Part shown: in pieces, positions 9,033-18,242 of the stretch
Layout of the letters: every line of letters starts with the position of its first letter
Position numbering within the stretch: the first letter of the stretch is position 1
Source of the DNA: an uncultured Muribaculaceae bacterium
GTDB taxonomy: Bacteria > Bacteroidota > Bacteroidia > Bacteroidales > Muribaculaceae
Assembly: GCA_934675575.1 (NCBI GenBank)
Contig: CAKUQQ010000009.1
Coordinates: 25,240 to 89,239, forward strand
Reading direction: 5' to 3'
Length of the DNA stretch: 64,000 nt
The notes under the pieces: model-generated
What the model was told of the DNA's origin: nothing
Database searches by the model: none
What the model saw: only the letters and a program-made list of their open reading frames with translations
Position numbers and translations under genes: made by a program

Positions 9033-10847
9033 TCAAGGGTCAATCCAGTCACCATTTTCCTTTATCAGCTCTATGAGCCGTGGAATGGCATCTTCTTCGG
9101 GAATGTTTTTCTCGATGCACTGTTTGCCTTTGTAGAGCGATATGCGCTGACGCGCGGCACCCACATAGCCATAGTCGGCATCGGCCATTTCGCCAGGCCC
9201 GTTGACCACGCAGCCCATGACGCCTATTTTGAGGTGCGTGAGGTGGAGAGTGGCGGCTTTTACCTTCTTCACCGTGTCTTGCAGGTCAAACATGGTGCGT
9301 CCGCACCCTGGGCAAGAAATGAATTCAGTGTGGCTCATGCGCAGACGCGCTGCCTGCAAAATGGCGAACTCATAGCTCACCAATGTGTCCTTTTGGCTGA
9401 AGTAGGGGGCTTCTACCCAGATGCCGTCGCTGAACCCATTGAGCAGCAGTGTGCCGAAGTCGGTGCCAGCCTTGGCCTGAATCCACTCTGCATCGCTGTC
9501 GGGATAGCTGTTGCGGACTATTGCCGGGCAGGTTATGCCGGCGTCAATCATGGCGTGGAGCAGTGATTGCCAGCTGTCGGTCACGTTGACGTTTGCCGGA
9601 GTGATGACAAGCACCACATCGGTGCGCTTTTTCAGAAACTCAAGGTCGCTAACCGGAGTGTTGGCTGGCACTTGCAGAAATTTAACAGGGGCTTCGCAGT
9701 GGTCTTGCCATGTGCTTTGGGTGAAGAGCGGGTAGGTGTTGGTGGCATCAGGCAGCCACGTTTCGGCAGGCACGATGAAGCTGTGGGTGTTGTCATACTG
9801 CCCATCGGGGCTGAAGAAGAAGTCGGGTTGCAGATTGCCAGTTAGGTCGCTGGGGTTGCACGAAGCCACCACCACAGGCTGGCACTTGCCGCCTATGATG
9901 CCTGCTACTGTGGCCGACACGCGTCGTTGCGGCTGCAAGTGGTCGTAGCCCTTGCTCGTGAAGCCGGGTATTGGCGATTGGCCTTGACGGGCGGCTATGT
10001 ATTGCACCAGTTTGTAGGCCATGGGCACTTCAAGCTCAGGTTGCTCGCTGAGTGAAACCCTTATGGTGTCGCCAAGTCCCTCGGCAAGCAGTGTGCCAAT
10101 GCCAACAGCCGACTTTATGCGACCGTCCTCGCCAAAACCGGCTTCGGTAACGCCCAGATGCAGCGGAAAGTGCATGTCTTCGGCGTCCATTGCTGCCACA
10201 AGCCGGCGCACGGCCTCAACCATCACCACCACGTTGGAGGCTTTCATTGAAATCACAACATCGCTGAAATGCTGCTCAACAAATACCCTCAAAAATTCCA
10301 TTACCGACTCAACCATGCCGGGGGCGGTGTTGCCGTAGCGGCTCATGATGCGGTCGCTGAGCGAACCGTGATTCACGCCCAGGCGCACGGCGGTGTGATG
10401 CTTGCGGCAGATGTCGATAAACGGCACGAGAGCGTCGTGTATGCGCTGCAACTCATGGTTATACTCCTCATCGGAGTATGACAGAGTCTTGAACTGGCGG
10501 GCAGGGTCGATGAAATTGCCGGGGTTGATGCGCACCTTGTCGGTGACGGCGGCTGCGGCAAAGGCAGCCTTGGGATTGAAGTGAATGTCGGCCACAAGAG
10601 GCACATTGCACCCGTCTTCCCGGAGCTTGGCGCGTATCTCACCAATGCTTTGAGCCTCGCGCACGCCTTGCGCGGTGAGCCTCACAATTTCGGCACCAGC
10701 AGCGGCAAGCGACTCGCATTGTGCCACGCTTGCCTCGATGTCGTTGGTGTTGGTGTTGGTCATTGACTGCACGCGTATGGGGTAGTCTGACCCTATCATC
10801 ACGCCACCCACATTGACCGCCACGGTTTTGCGACGTTTGTAATTCAT
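9033..10847 (-). CDS. ispG: 4-hydroxy-3-methylbut-2-enyl diphosphate synthase (long form)
   Basis: A 604-residue enzyme of the MEP isoprenoid pathway that converts methylerythritol cyclodiphosphate to HMBPP using a 4Fe-4S cluster. The N-terminal TIM barrel begins RRKTVAVNVGGVMIGSDYPI and includes PLVADIHFNPKAA. The C-terminal domain holds the cluster ligands in ISCPGCGRTMFDLQ and GVMGCVVNGPGEMADADYGY. Between them is an inserted domain of over 200 residues, giving the plant/Bacteroidetes-type three-domain form; the common bacterial form has ~370 residues. The start MNYKRRKTV at 10847 excludes a 46-codon upstream extension that overlaps the purE 3' spacer. It is probably co-transcribed with purE, 49 bp upstream. 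Confidence 0.95.
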   Translation of the reverse strand: MNYKRRKTVAVNVGGVMIGSDYPIRVQSMTNTNTNDIEASVAQCESLAAAGAEIVRLTAQGVREAQSIGEIRAKLREDGCNVPLVADIHFNPKAAFAAAAVTDKVRINPGNFIDPARQFKTLSYSDEEYNHELQRIHDALVPFIDICRKHHTAVRLGVNHGSLSDRIMSRYGNTAPGMVESVMEFLRVFVEQHFSDVVISMKASNVVVMVEAVRRLVAAMDAEDMHFPLHLGVTEAGFGEDGRIKSAVGIGTLLAEGLGDTIRVSLSEQPELEVPMAYKLVQYIAARQGQSPIPGFTSKGYDHLQPQRRVSATVAGIIGGKCQPVVVASCNPSDLTGNLQPDFFFSPDGQYDNTHSFIVPAETWLPDATNTYPLFTQSTWQDHCEAPVKFLQVPANTPVSDLEFLKKRTDVVLVITPANVNVTDSWQSLLHAMIDAGITCPAIVRNSYPDSDAEWIQAKAGTDFGTLLLNGFSDGIWVEAPYFSQKDTLVSYEFAILQAARLRMSHTEFISCPGCGRTMFDLQDTVKKVKAATLHLTHLKIGVMGCVVNGPGEMADADYGYVGAARQRISLYKGKQCIEKNIPEEDAIPRLIELIKENGDWIDP

Positions 10848-10896
10848 TATTCGTGAGTTTGGACTATTGCCGCACCGAGTGGCGCAGCAATGTGCT

Positions 10897-11406
10897 TTAA
10901 TTTGTTTTGTAGTTATATTTGATTTCTGCAAGGTCTTTGTTGGCCTTTTCGATTTTTTCGCCAAGAGAGCTCTTGTAGGCAGCAACCTTTTGTGCTACCT
11001 CGGCATCGCCCAAGGCAATCATCTCAGCTGCAAGAATGGCTGCGTTTTGCGCAGCGTTGACACCCACAGTGGCCACAGGTATGCCGGGTGGCATTTGGAT
11101 TATGCTGAGCATGGCGTCGATACCGTCGAGAATGCCGCCTTTAATGGGCACGCCCACCACAGGCAGCGTGGTAGATGCGGCTATCACGCCTGGCAGTGCT
11201 GCAGCCATGCCGGCTCCGGCTATAATCACCTTTATGCCGCGAGCTTGTGCTCCTGCGGCGAATTTCTCCACTGCATCGGGGGTGCGGTGAGCCGAGAGAG
11301 CATTGACTTCAAAAGGTATTTGCATTCCGTCGAGCCATTTCATTGCTTTTTCCATTACGGGCATGTCGCTCGTGCTGCCCATAATTATGCTTACCAGTGG
11401 TTTCAT
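10897..11406 (-). CDS. purE: N5-carboxyaminoimidazole ribonucleotide mutase
   Basis: A 169-residue class I PurE. Its family rearranges N5-CAIR to CAIR in purine synthesis. The active-site motif GSTSDMPVMEKA follows the start MKPLVSII, then SAHRTPDAVEKF carries the catalytic His, then AGAGMAAALPGV and PVVGVPIKGG. It lies between the PAP2-like gene (58 bp upstream) and ispG on the same strand. The partner PurK is not in the window. The start at 11406 matches the family N-terminus; a 16-codon extension is basic and unlikely. Confidence 0.95.
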   Translation of the reverse strand: MKPLVSIIMGSTSDMPVMEKAMKWLDGMQIPFEVNALSAHRTPDAVEKFAAGAQARGIKVIIAGAGMAAALPGVIAASTTLPVVGVPIKGGILDGIDAMLSIIQMPPGIPVATVGVNAAQNAAILAAEMIALGDAEVAQKVAAYKSSLGEKIEKANKDLAEIKYNYKTN

Positions 11407-11464
11407 ATTTTTCTTTATTCTGTTTTTTAGTTGTTTGTTATCTTGTTGTGACAAAAATTAAATG

Positions 11465-12109
11465 TTATCCAAAAAACTTGATTGCCAGAGTGACGCACAG
11501 GCAGCCGTTGATGAAGCCTGCAAGCACTTGCAAGAAGGAGTGTCGGCGGAGCACAAGGCGCGATGTGCCCACAAAGCCTGACAGGAGAATTGTGACACAA
11601 AGCAGGTGGAAGATGTTGAAAGCTCCCAAACCCTGTATGTGAATTTGATATAGCAGCGCCACAAGGCCGCCCATTCCGCCCATGTGGGCACTGATTTTCC
11701 ATTTCAGGTTGACTATGGTGGAAACAAGGCATGTCAGAGCACAGCCCACAAGAAACATCACAAACCACATTGGCGCATGGGTGTGGTTGAGATAAGAAGC
11801 CGCGCCTATGTAGCACAAAATTGTGAACAGATAGGGGTAGAACCGTTCCTTGGGGTCATCGAGCCGCTTGTTTTTAACGATTTTGAAGTTGTGCAAAACG
11901 CCAATCAGAATCATGGGCAAAATGCAGGTTGTGCCGAAAATCACAGTCAGCACAGCCATGCGTGTGCCGCTCGGCAGATAGCACAACACCGAAGTCCACA
12001 ACACGAGAAACACACCATAGGCTGGCGCAAGCAGCGGATTGAGCACAGTGGAGAAAAAGCGTGCTCCAGCTCCAATCAATTTGTCGGCAGTTAAACTTTT
12101 CAAGTTCAT
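11465..12109 (-). CDS. PAP2-superfamily-like integral membrane protein
   Basis: A 214-residue protein with roughly six membrane segments. It carries a worn version of the type 2 phosphatidic acid phosphatase signature: KNKRLDDPKERFYPY in place of KxxxxxxRP, SAHMGGMGG in place of PSGH, and SRLVLRRHSFLQVLAG in place of SRxxxxxHxxxD. The last motif has Gln where the family has Asp, so phosphatase activity is uncertain. PAP2 proteins dephosphorylate lipid phosphates, including undecaprenyl pyrophosphate, at the inner membrane. It sits upstream of purE on the same strand, 133 bp after rpoN. Confidence 0.65.
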   Translation of the reverse strand: MNLKSLTADKLIGAGARFFSTVLNPLLAPAYGVFLVLWTSVLCYLPSGTRMAVLTVIFGTTCILPMILIGVLHNFKIVKNKRLDDPKERFYPYLFTILCYIGAASYLNHTHAPMWFVMFLVGCALTCLVSTIVNLKWKISAHMGGMGGLVALLYQIHIQGLGAFNIFHLLCVTILLSGFVGTSRLVLRRHSFLQVLAGFINGCLCVTLAIKFFG

Positions 12110-12242
12110 TGTTATGCGTTGTTCCAGAGTTTTGAGCCTTGTTCGTTTCTTTGTGGGAGGAAGACAGACATCTGGGTTAGTTAACTTTGTTATATAATAT
12201 ATTAAAAATCAATATTCAGCGTTTCTTTTAACGCTTGGGGCA

Positions 12243-13697
12243 TCATAGGCCGCGGCGCAGTCGCGCAACCGGTATCGACATCTGTTTGCGATATTTGGTG
12301 ACGGTGCGTCGGGCAATGTCGTAGCCTTTGTTGCGGAGCATGAGGCATAGCCGCTGGTCGCTTACAGGTCTGCGCTTGTCCTCATTGTCAATTATATCTT
12401 TGAGCAATTTCTTGATTTTAAGCGACGACACGTCTTCGCCCGACTCGTGGCTAAGCCCCTCGGAGAAAAAGAATTTGAGCGGATACACGCCCCATGGGGT
12501 AGTGACATATTTGTTTGACGTGGCTCTGGAAATGACCGACACGTCGTAGCCAGTGTCGTTGGCAATGTCTTTGAGAATCATTGGCTTGAGCAGAGTCTCG
12601 TCGCCAGTCACAAAGAAGTCATGCTGCCGTCTGACAATGTCGCTCATAGTGGTGAAAAGCGTTTCTTGTCGCATCTTCATGACCTTGATAAACGAAGACG
12701 CCTTGTCGTAGCACCGCCGCACCTCGGTGGCCTCGTCCTTCTCGCGGCGGTTGGCGGGCTTTTGCTTGCTGTATCGGTCGTTTATTTCAGAATAGCTTTG
12801 TGCTATTTGGAGTTCGGGCACATTGTTGAGCAGAGTGAGCGTGAGGTCATCATTGTCGGCATCGACCTCGAAGTCTGGAGTAATCTGCTGGCTGTGCATT
12901 TCACTCGTGGAGCCGTTGAACGCATTGCCGGGCTTGGGGTTGAGAGCCGAGATAGCTGTCAGCACCTCTTTTAGCTTAGCATTGTCAATGTTCATCACGG
13001 CGCAAATCTTGTCGAAATGCTTTTTGCTGAAAATGTCGAAATGCTTGTCGATGATTTCGTAGGCAAGGCGGTTGACCTCGGTGTCGGGTTTGCGCTTTAG
13101 CTGAAGGAGCAGGCAGTCGCGCAAGTCGGTGGCGGCAATGCCGGGTGGGTCAAGCTCGCGCACCATGTTGAGCACGGCATCTACCTCTGGGGTATCGACC
13201 ACAAGACCTGTGCCGCCAAATGTGATGTCGTCGGCAATGGCGCGTGTGCTGCGTGTGAGGTAGCCGTTGTCCTCTAGGTTGCCAATGATGTATTCGGCTA
13301 TGGTGCTTTGCTTTTCGGTGAGGTCGCGTTCGTGGATTTGTTCCAGAAGGTAGTCGCTCAAAGTGGATTCTGCCACAACCACAGGGCCGGGCATGTCGTT
13401 GCTGTCGCCGCCCGAATAAGACGACTTGGTGTAGGGGCGGTCATCGTCGTCGCCATAGTCGTTGGCCTGAAGCTGGTCAGACGTTTCGTTGAAAGTGTCG
13501 CCGTCTTCGGTCTTGTCGAGGTTGTCTTCGTTGTTCTCGTCGTTGACCTCAAGAGCCGGGTTGTCGTCGATTTCCTCTTTCACCCTGTCGTCGAACTCTG
13601 TGTTTGTCATTTCGAGCAAAGGCACGAGTTGCAGTTGAATGGGCGACAGACGTTGTGTGAGTTTTTGCTCCAGTGTCAAAGTCGTTTTTCCGGCCAT
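12243..13697 (-). CDS. rpoN: RNA polymerase sigma-54 factor
   Basis: A 484-residue sigma-54. Region I at the N-terminus is Gln/Leu-rich (LEQKLTQRLSPIQLQLVPLLEM) and binds activators and core. An acidic region II (about residues 45-110, rich in Asp, Glu and Asn) follows. The core-binding domain includes LDPPGIAATDLRDCLLLQLKRK. The C-terminal DNA-binding part has PLKFFFSEG and ends with the RpoN box ARRTVTKYRKQ, which reads the -24 element. Sigma-54 needs AAA+ enhancer-binding proteins, none of which are in the window. A TATCTTTG -7 box lies at 13735-13728. Confidence 0.96.
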   Translation of the reverse strand: MAGKTTLTLEQKLTQRLSPIQLQLVPLLEMTNTEFDDRVKEEIDDNPALEVNDENNEDNLDKTEDGDTFNETSDQLQANDYGDDDDRPYTKSSYSGGDSNDMPGPVVVAESTLSDYLLEQIHERDLTEKQSTIAEYIIGNLEDNGYLTRSTRAIADDITFGGTGLVVDTPEVDAVLNMVRELDPPGIAATDLRDCLLLQLKRKPDTEVNRLAYEIIDKHFDIFSKKHFDKICAVMNIDNAKLKEVLTAISALNPKPGNAFNGSTSEMHSQQITPDFEVDADNDDLTLTLLNNVPELQIAQSYSEINDRYSKQKPANRREKDEATEVRRCYDKASSFIKVMKMRQETLFTTMSDIVRRQHDFFVTGDETLLKPMILKDIANDTGYDVSVISRATSNKYVTTPWGVYPLKFFFSEGLSHESGEDVSSLKIKKLLKDIIDNEDKRRPVSDQRLCLMLRNKGYDIARRTVTKYRKQMSIPVARLRRGL

Positions 13698-13799
13698 ATC
13701 ATTAGCATTTGAGTTCTATTACAAAGGCAAAGATAGTGAAATAATCAATGTGGCTGATGAAAGTGGCACAAAAAGTGCAGAGGAGCGTGTAGCTGTAGG

Positions 13800-14510
13800 T
13801 TACATGGCGATGGCTTTGAGTGAGCCGATTTTTGTTACCTTCACATTGCTGGGTTTGCCCTTGTAATACACTTTGCCGCTGCCGGCACCTTTCACTCTGA
13901 GGAAGCCGCCGTTGACAAAGCAGCCCACTGTGCCAGTGCCAACCACGCGGCAGTGCACGTCGGTGGCGGTGACGTTGTCGGCCTGTATTTCGCCAGTGCC
14001 GAGGTTGTGGACTGATAGGTTGCTGCAAGTGCCGTCGGCAATGATTTTGCCGTGGCCGGTGCGTATCGACAGTAGCAGCTGTGGTGCGTTGAGGCCGTGG
14101 GCGATTATTTTACCGTTGTCTGACAAAACTATTTTCAACTGGTCAACTTTTGCCACGTTGTCGAGACGCAGGGTGCTGTCGCCGGCGTTTGATGCCGACA
14201 GCAACGAGTCGGAGTAAACGTAGAGTGTGGGGAGCTGGCTATGAGTGAGCGTGAGTTGTGTTGACACTTGCACGGTGAGCTTGCCCTTTTGATTGTTTTG
14301 CAGGATTATTTGGTCGATTAGGTCTTGGCTGCCGCTAATCACAGCTTTGCCAGCCGAGTCGGTGTTGCAGCGGTAAGTGACATTAATGTTGTCGAACACC
14401 GACAGCTCGGTGAAGTTGCCAACAGAGATGATGTGTTTGGTGTCTTGTGCATGCAGTGGCATGGCTGCTGTGATGGCAAGCAGCAGGATATAGATAAGTG
14501 ATGTTCTCAT
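13800..14510 (-). CDS. Exported GIN-domain (DUF2807) protein
   Basis: A 236-residue protein with a signal peptide (MRTSLIYILLLAITAAMPLHAQ). The body is made of short beta-strand repeats (NFTELSVFDNINVTYR, then HGKIIADGTCSNLSVHNLGTG, then VHCRVVGTGTVGCFV), the pattern of the Bacteroidetes putative auto-transporter adhesin head GIN domain (DUF2807). The family forms a right-handed beta-helix-like fold and is periplasmic or surface-exposed; its function is not established. The start at 14510 is preferred because it begins the signal peptide. It lies between dusB and rpoN, leftward. Confidence 0.75.
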   Translation of the reverse strand: MRTSLIYILLLAITAAMPLHAQDTKHIISVGNFTELSVFDNINVTYRCNTDSAGKAVISGSQDLIDQIILQNNQKGKLTVQVSTQLTLTHSQLPTLYVYSDSLLSASNAGDSTLRLDNVAKVDQLKIVLSDNGKIIAHGLNAPQLLLSIRTGHGKIIADGTCSNLSVHNLGTGEIQADNVTATDVHCRVVGTGTVGCFVNGGFLRVKGAGSGKVYYKGKPSNVKVTKIGSLKAIAM

Positions 14511-14611
14511 ATTTTCTTGAAAAATAGTTGTCAGCATTTTTCTTCGTTGTGTGAATTATAGAGTGTAGTTGTGGCAAAGAGAGGTGTGGGGAGACGTTAA
14601 GACTGGGGCGG

Positions 14612-15595
14612 TTACTGCAAGAAATGAGATTCCACATAGTTGAGAATCTCGTTGAGCTGCTCATAGGTGGCGGCCTGGAGCATGGCTATACGTGTTTCTC
14701 TGAAGTTGGGTATGCCTTTGAAAAGTGGTGTTGCAGCAAGGTGTCGCCTGATGTGCAGAATGCCTCGATACTCGTCGATGCGGTCAATGCTCTCGGTGAT
14801 TTGTCGGCGCAGAAGCTGCATCTTGTCGCGGTTGGAAATTTCGGGAATGGTGCCATAGGCAAGGAATTGCTTCATTTCTTTAAAAATCCAGGGAGCGCCT
14901 ATGGCTGCCCGGCCCACCATCACGCCGTCCACACCATAGCGGTTGTAGTAGTCGGCAAGCTTTTGTGGTGTGGTGATGTCGCCGTTGCCAATGATGGGAA
15001 TGTGCATGCGAGGGTTGGCTTTCACTTTGCAAATCAGAGTCCAGTCGGCTTCGCCGGTGTAGAGCTGGGCACGCGTGCGCCCGTGGATTGTCAGGGCTTG
15101 TATGCCGCAGTCTTGCAGCTGCTCGGCAAGCTCCACTATGATTTTGCTGTCGGCGTCCCAACCAAGCCGTGTTTTTACGGTCACTGGCACTTTGACGGCA
15201 TTGACCACGGCGCGCGTGATGGCAAGCATTAGCGGAATGTTGCGCAGCATGCCTGCGCCGGCACCTTTGCCAGCCACTTTTTTCACAGGGCAACCGAAAT
15301 TGATGTCGATAACCTCCGGGTGTGCGGCTTCGGCAATCTTGGCAGCCTCGGTCATGGAGTCGATGTCTTTTCCGTAGATTTGAATTGCCGCTGGCCGTTC
15401 AGCGTCTGAAATGTTGAGTTTTCGGAGGGTGCTGTTGACACTGCGCACGAGTGCATCGGCCGAAACAAACTCGGTGTAAACCATGTCGGCTCCTTGCTCT
15501 CGGCAGATTTGACGAAACGACTGGTCGGTTACATCTTCCATAGGGGCGAGCATCACAGGTTTGTCGCCCAAGTCCACATTTCCTATTCTCATCAA
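14612..15595 (-). CDS. dusB: tRNA-dihydrouridine synthase
   Basis: A 327-residue FMN enzyme that reduces uridines in the tRNA D-loop. It begins with the family core VMLAPMEDVTDQSFRQICRE. The motif DINFGCPVKKVAGKGAGAGM contains the catalytic Cys, followed by VTVKTRLGWDAD and LTIHGRTRAQLYTG. The phosphate-binding GNGDITTPQKL and DGVMVGRAAIGAPWIF stretches are intact. The C-terminal helical RNA-binding domain has RRHLAATPLFKGIPNFRE. It is closest to the DusB group. A full -33/-7 promoter lies 19 bp upstream of the start. Confidence 0.93.
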   Translation of the reverse strand: MMRIGNVDLGDKPVMLAPMEDVTDQSFRQICREQGADMVYTEFVSADALVRSVNSTLRKLNISDAERPAAIQIYGKDIDSMTEAAKIAEAAHPEVIDINFGCPVKKVAGKGAGAGMLRNIPLMLAITRAVVNAVKVPVTVKTRLGWDADSKIIVELAEQLQDCGIQALTIHGRTRAQLYTGEADWTLICKVKANPRMHIPIIGNGDITTPQKLADYYNRYGVDGVMVGRAAIGAPWIFKEMKQFLAYGTIPEISNRDKMQLLRRQITESIDRIDEYRGILHIRRHLAATPLFKGIPNFRETRIAMLQAATYEQLNEILNYVESHFLQ

Positions 15596-15613
15596 TTAAT
15601 GCTTTTCGGGGTG

Positions 15614-15645
15614 CAAAGGTAGCGTTTTTAGCAGCAACTGCCAAA
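15614..15645 (-). promoter_or_regulatory. Promoter of dusB
   Basis: On the minus strand TTTG (15645-15642), 20 bp, then TACCTTTG (15621-15614). The -7 box ends 18 bp before the dusB ATG, so the leader would be about 10 nt. Confidence 0.6.
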
Positions 15646-15694
15646 GTGGTAGGGTAATATGGAATAAATTAGGCGCAGAAAGGAATATTAATTG

Positions 15695-15702
15695 TAATTT
15701 TG
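15695..15702 (+). promoter_or_regulatory. -7 element upstream of the MATE gene
   Basis: TAATTTTG ends only 7 bp before the MATE start codon at 15710. If this is the true -7 box, transcription would begin at or within a few bases of the ATG. No TTG is seen at the usual -33 distance. Confidence 0.4.
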
Positions 15703-15709
15703 CAATGAC

Positions 15710-17020
15710 ATGAATGTGAAAGAAACCGACAGGGAAATATTGGACATAGCGTTACCGGCCATTATCGCCAACATCACAATACCGCTTTTGGGGCTGCTTG
15801 ATGTGGGTATTGCCGGTCATTTGGGCGATGCCACACTCATAGGCGCGATAGCCGTGGGCACTATGATATTTAACCTGATATATTGGAATTTCGGTTTTTT
15901 ACGCATGGGCACATCGGGGGTCACGGCGCAGGCTTATGGCAGCGGCAACCGCCAGCGTCAAGCGCTTGTGTTGCAGCATGTGGTGCTGCTTGGCATGGCA
16001 ATAGGCTTGGCTGTGATTGTGCTGCAGTGGCCAATAAAAGCAGTTGCCCTGTGGGTGATAGGTGGCTCGCCAGGAGTGAATGTCATGGCTGGGGTGTATG
16101 TTGACGTGTGCGTGTGGGGTGCACCGCCCATACTTGCCATGATGGGCATAAAAGGGTGGTTTCTGGGCATGCAGGACTCGCGCAGCCCCATGCTGATTTC
16201 GATAGGCGTAAATGTGTTTAACGTGGTGTTCAGCCTTGCAGCTGTGTACGGCCTGGGCATGGGCTTTATGGGCATAGCCGTGGGCACTGTGGCGGCAGAA
16301 TATGCAGGGCTTGCCGTGTCATTGGGCTTGCTGTGGAGACGGCAGCGGTGGGTGTGGCAATGCCTTAGCCTGCGCAAGGCTGTGGGCATGAGGGGTGACC
16401 GCCAACTGCGTGGCGGCAACCGCGACATCTTTGTGCGCAGTTTCTTGATGATGCTGATAAACTTGTTTTTTCTGTCGGCTGGAGCTCGCAGTGGCGATGT
16501 GTTGCTCGCGGTAAACACGCTGATAATGCAGCTGTTCACGTTGTATTCTTATTTCATGGACGGCATAGCCTTTGCCGGAGAGGCTCTGGTGGGTAAGGCT
16601 GTGGGGCGGCGCGACGGTTTGGGTCTGCGGCTTTGTGTGAGGCGACTGCTGCTGTGGGGCAGTGTGGTGATGGTGGTGTTTGCCATGTGCTACGCACTGT
16701 TTGCACGAGACATATTCTCGCTGCTCACGTCCGATGGCATAGTGGTTGCCGAGGCGCTACACTATCGCTGGTGGTGCGTGGGCATACCGCTTGCCGGCAT
16801 GGCGGCATTTGTGTGGGACGGTGTGTTTATCGGCATGACACGCACGCGCGGCATGCTGGTGTCGGCAGCACTTGCTTTTGCGGCATTTTTTGCGGTGTAT
16901 TATTTAGCGCCCATGCAGCTTGGCAACAATCGCCTATGGCTCGCTTTCTTGTCATATCTTGCTATGCGAGGTGCAGTGCAGTCGGCACTCTACATGCGTG
17001 GGTGTATTGGTTGGAGATAA
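15710..17020 (+). CDS. MATE-family multidrug/metabolite efflux protein
   Basis: A 436-residue protein with twelve predicted membrane helices in two six-helix halves. The opening EILDIALPAIIANITIPLLGLLDVGIAGHLG matches the MATE (DinF-like) N-terminus, and the second half starts FVRSFLMMLINLFFLSAGARSGD. MATE proteins export cationic compounds or metabolites with Na+ or H+ antiport; the DinF-like branch is widespread in Bacteroidetes. There is no alternative in-frame start nearby, so the 15710 ATG stands despite the short leader. The gene stands alone between two promoters. Confidence 0.9.
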   Translation: MNVKETDREILDIALPAIIANITIPLLGLLDVGIAGHLGDATLIGAIAVGTMIFNLIYWNFGFLRMGTSGVTAQAYGSGNRQRQALVLQHVVLLGMAIGLAVIVLQWPIKAVALWVIGGSPGVNVMAGVYVDVCVWGAPPILAMMGIKGWFLGMQDSRSPMLISIGVNVFNVVFSLAAVYGLGMGFMGIAVGTVAAEYAGLAVSLGLLWRRQRWVWQCLSLRKAVGMRGDRQLRGGNRDIFVRSFLMMLINLFFLSAGARSGDVLLAVNTLIMQLFTLYSYFMDGIAFAGEALVGKAVGRRDGLGLRLCVRRLLLWGSVVMVVFAMCYALFARDIFSLLTSDGIVVAEALHYRWWCVGIPLAGMAAFVWDGVFIGMTRTRGMLVSAALAFAAFFAVYYLAPMQLGNNRLWLAFLSYLAMRGAVQSALYMRGCIGWR

Positions 17021-17151
17021 GTGGCATTTCGGCATAATATTTGGGCAATGCTTGGTGTTCTGCGTCTCGATTTTCATTATTTTTGAATAAGATAAGCTGC
17101 ATCTTGGCAAAACATTCAAGCAAGTTTGATGCTTTGCATCTTGATTTGCAT

Positions 17152-17159
17152 TATCTTTG
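17152..17159 (+). promoter_or_regulatory. -7 element of the GYF_2 gene set
   Basis: TATCTTTG, a perfect TAnnTTTG, 36 bp upstream of the ATG at 17196. TTTG motifs occur upstream at 17125 and 17133 but at off-consensus spacing. Confidence 0.45.
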
Positions 17160-17195
17160 TGGAAAGAATGTTAACGTTTTAGAATATTGACGGAT

Positions 17196-17765
17196 ATGCA
17201 GTATTGGATTAATCATGAAGGTGTTCAGGCCGGCCCAGTGACGCGCGAAGAACTTGAGAAGATGAACATCACGCCAAACATGTATGTTTGGCGCAGCGGA
17301 CTTGCCGATTGGAAGAAAATTGGCGATGTGCCTGAGTTGGCCGATTTGCTTACCGCCAATGCCTCACATGCTGCTGTGCCGCCTAAGTTGCCCGATGCAG
17401 AAACGGCAGCAGAAGACGCAACGACCGGCGAGGTTTATGAGCCGCAAGCAGAAGAAAACGATGGCGATGCACAAGAGGAGCAAGGCCGCTATGTGGCACC
17501 GGCAGAGTATAGGCAACAGCTGGCTGAAGGAACGCCAGAGTGCCCACCAACCAATTTGGTGTGGGCTGTGCTCTCTATTGTGCTGTGTTGTGTGCCAGTG
17601 GGTATCGCAGCACTGGTACTTTCGCTCAAGGTGACGTCAAGTTATCGCAATGGCGACTATGCCAAGGCTAAACGCATGAGCGAGTGGAGTGCATGGCTGT
17701 GCATAGCCTCAATAGTGCTTGGACTGGTGTGGAGTCCGTTCTCGGTGCTGATTGCAATGCTTTAA
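17196..17765 (+). CDS. GYF_2-domain membrane protein with CD225-like C-terminus
   Basis: A 189-residue protein. Residues 1-55 form a GYF_2 (DUF4339) domain: MQYWINHEGVQAGPVTREEL then NMYVWRSGLADWKKIGDVPEL. An acidic, low-complexity linker follows (about residues 60-115). The C-terminal part has two membrane segments (PPTNLVWAVLSIVLCCVPVG and WSAWLCIASIVLGLVW) in the arrangement of CD225/dispanin-like proteins. The domain pair is common in Bacteroidetes, and function is unknown. I start at ATG 17196; a TTG nine bases earlier is in frame but less likely. It is followed 19 bp later by the DUF2752 gene. Confidence 0.75.
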   Translation: MQYWINHEGVQAGPVTREELEKMNITPNMYVWRSGLADWKKIGDVPELADLLTANASHAAVPPKLPDAETAAEDATTGEVYEPQAEENDGDAQEEQGRYVAPAEYRQQLAEGTPECPPTNLVWAVLSIVLCCVPVGIAALVLSLKVTSSYRNGDYAKAKRMSEWSAWLCIASIVLGLVWSPFSVLIAML

Positions 17766-17784
17766 CGTAGGCAATAGCGAGCAA

Positions 17785-18171
17785 ATGAGTTTTTCTGTGA
17801 GGAAAACGGTGATTGCTGCACTGATTGTGGCCGTAGTGATTGCGGCAATAGCGGTGTATAAAATCTTTGACCCCATGGAAAGCAGTATTTTCCCAAGATG
17901 CGTGTTTTATAGTGTGACAGGGCTTAGGTGTCCGGGGTGTGGCACACAGCGTGCGCTGCACGCCATGCTCACAGGCGATTTTGCTGCCGCATGGCACTAC
18001 AACGCCTTTCTGATGGTGATGTTGCCTGTGATAGTGTTGCTTCTTGGTGCAGAATGGCTCAGAAAGCGCACCCCCCGGCTTTATGTGGCGGTAAACTCCA
18101 AGTGGGTGGTAGCTTTAGTGCTTGTGGCAGTGATGGCGTGGTGGATTGTCCGCAATGCGCTTGGTTGGTGA
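17785..18171 (+). CDS. DUF2752 membrane protein
   Basis: A 128-residue protein with about three membrane segments. The DUF2752 hallmark CPGCGTQRALHAML follows the first segment and a short loop (SSIFPRCVFYSVTGLR). The two Cys within PGCG could bind metal or form a disulfide, but the family has no known role. It belongs with the preceding GYF_2 gene, an association often seen in Bacteroidetes. I start at ATG 17785, after the upstream stop, though an in-frame ATG inside the previous gene exists at 17752. Confidence 0.8.
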   Translation: MSFSVRKTVIAALIVAVVIAAIAVYKIFDPMESSIFPRCVFYSVTGLRCPGCGTQRALHAMLTGDFAAAWHYNAFLMVMLPVIVLLLGAEWLRKRTPRLYVAVNSKWVVALVLVAVMAWWIVRNALGW

Positions 18172-18242
18172 CCAGAAGGCAACACTTGTTTGCACACAAC
18201 TTGGTCAATGTTTTTACAGAAAAAATACTAAAGAAATTAGAA

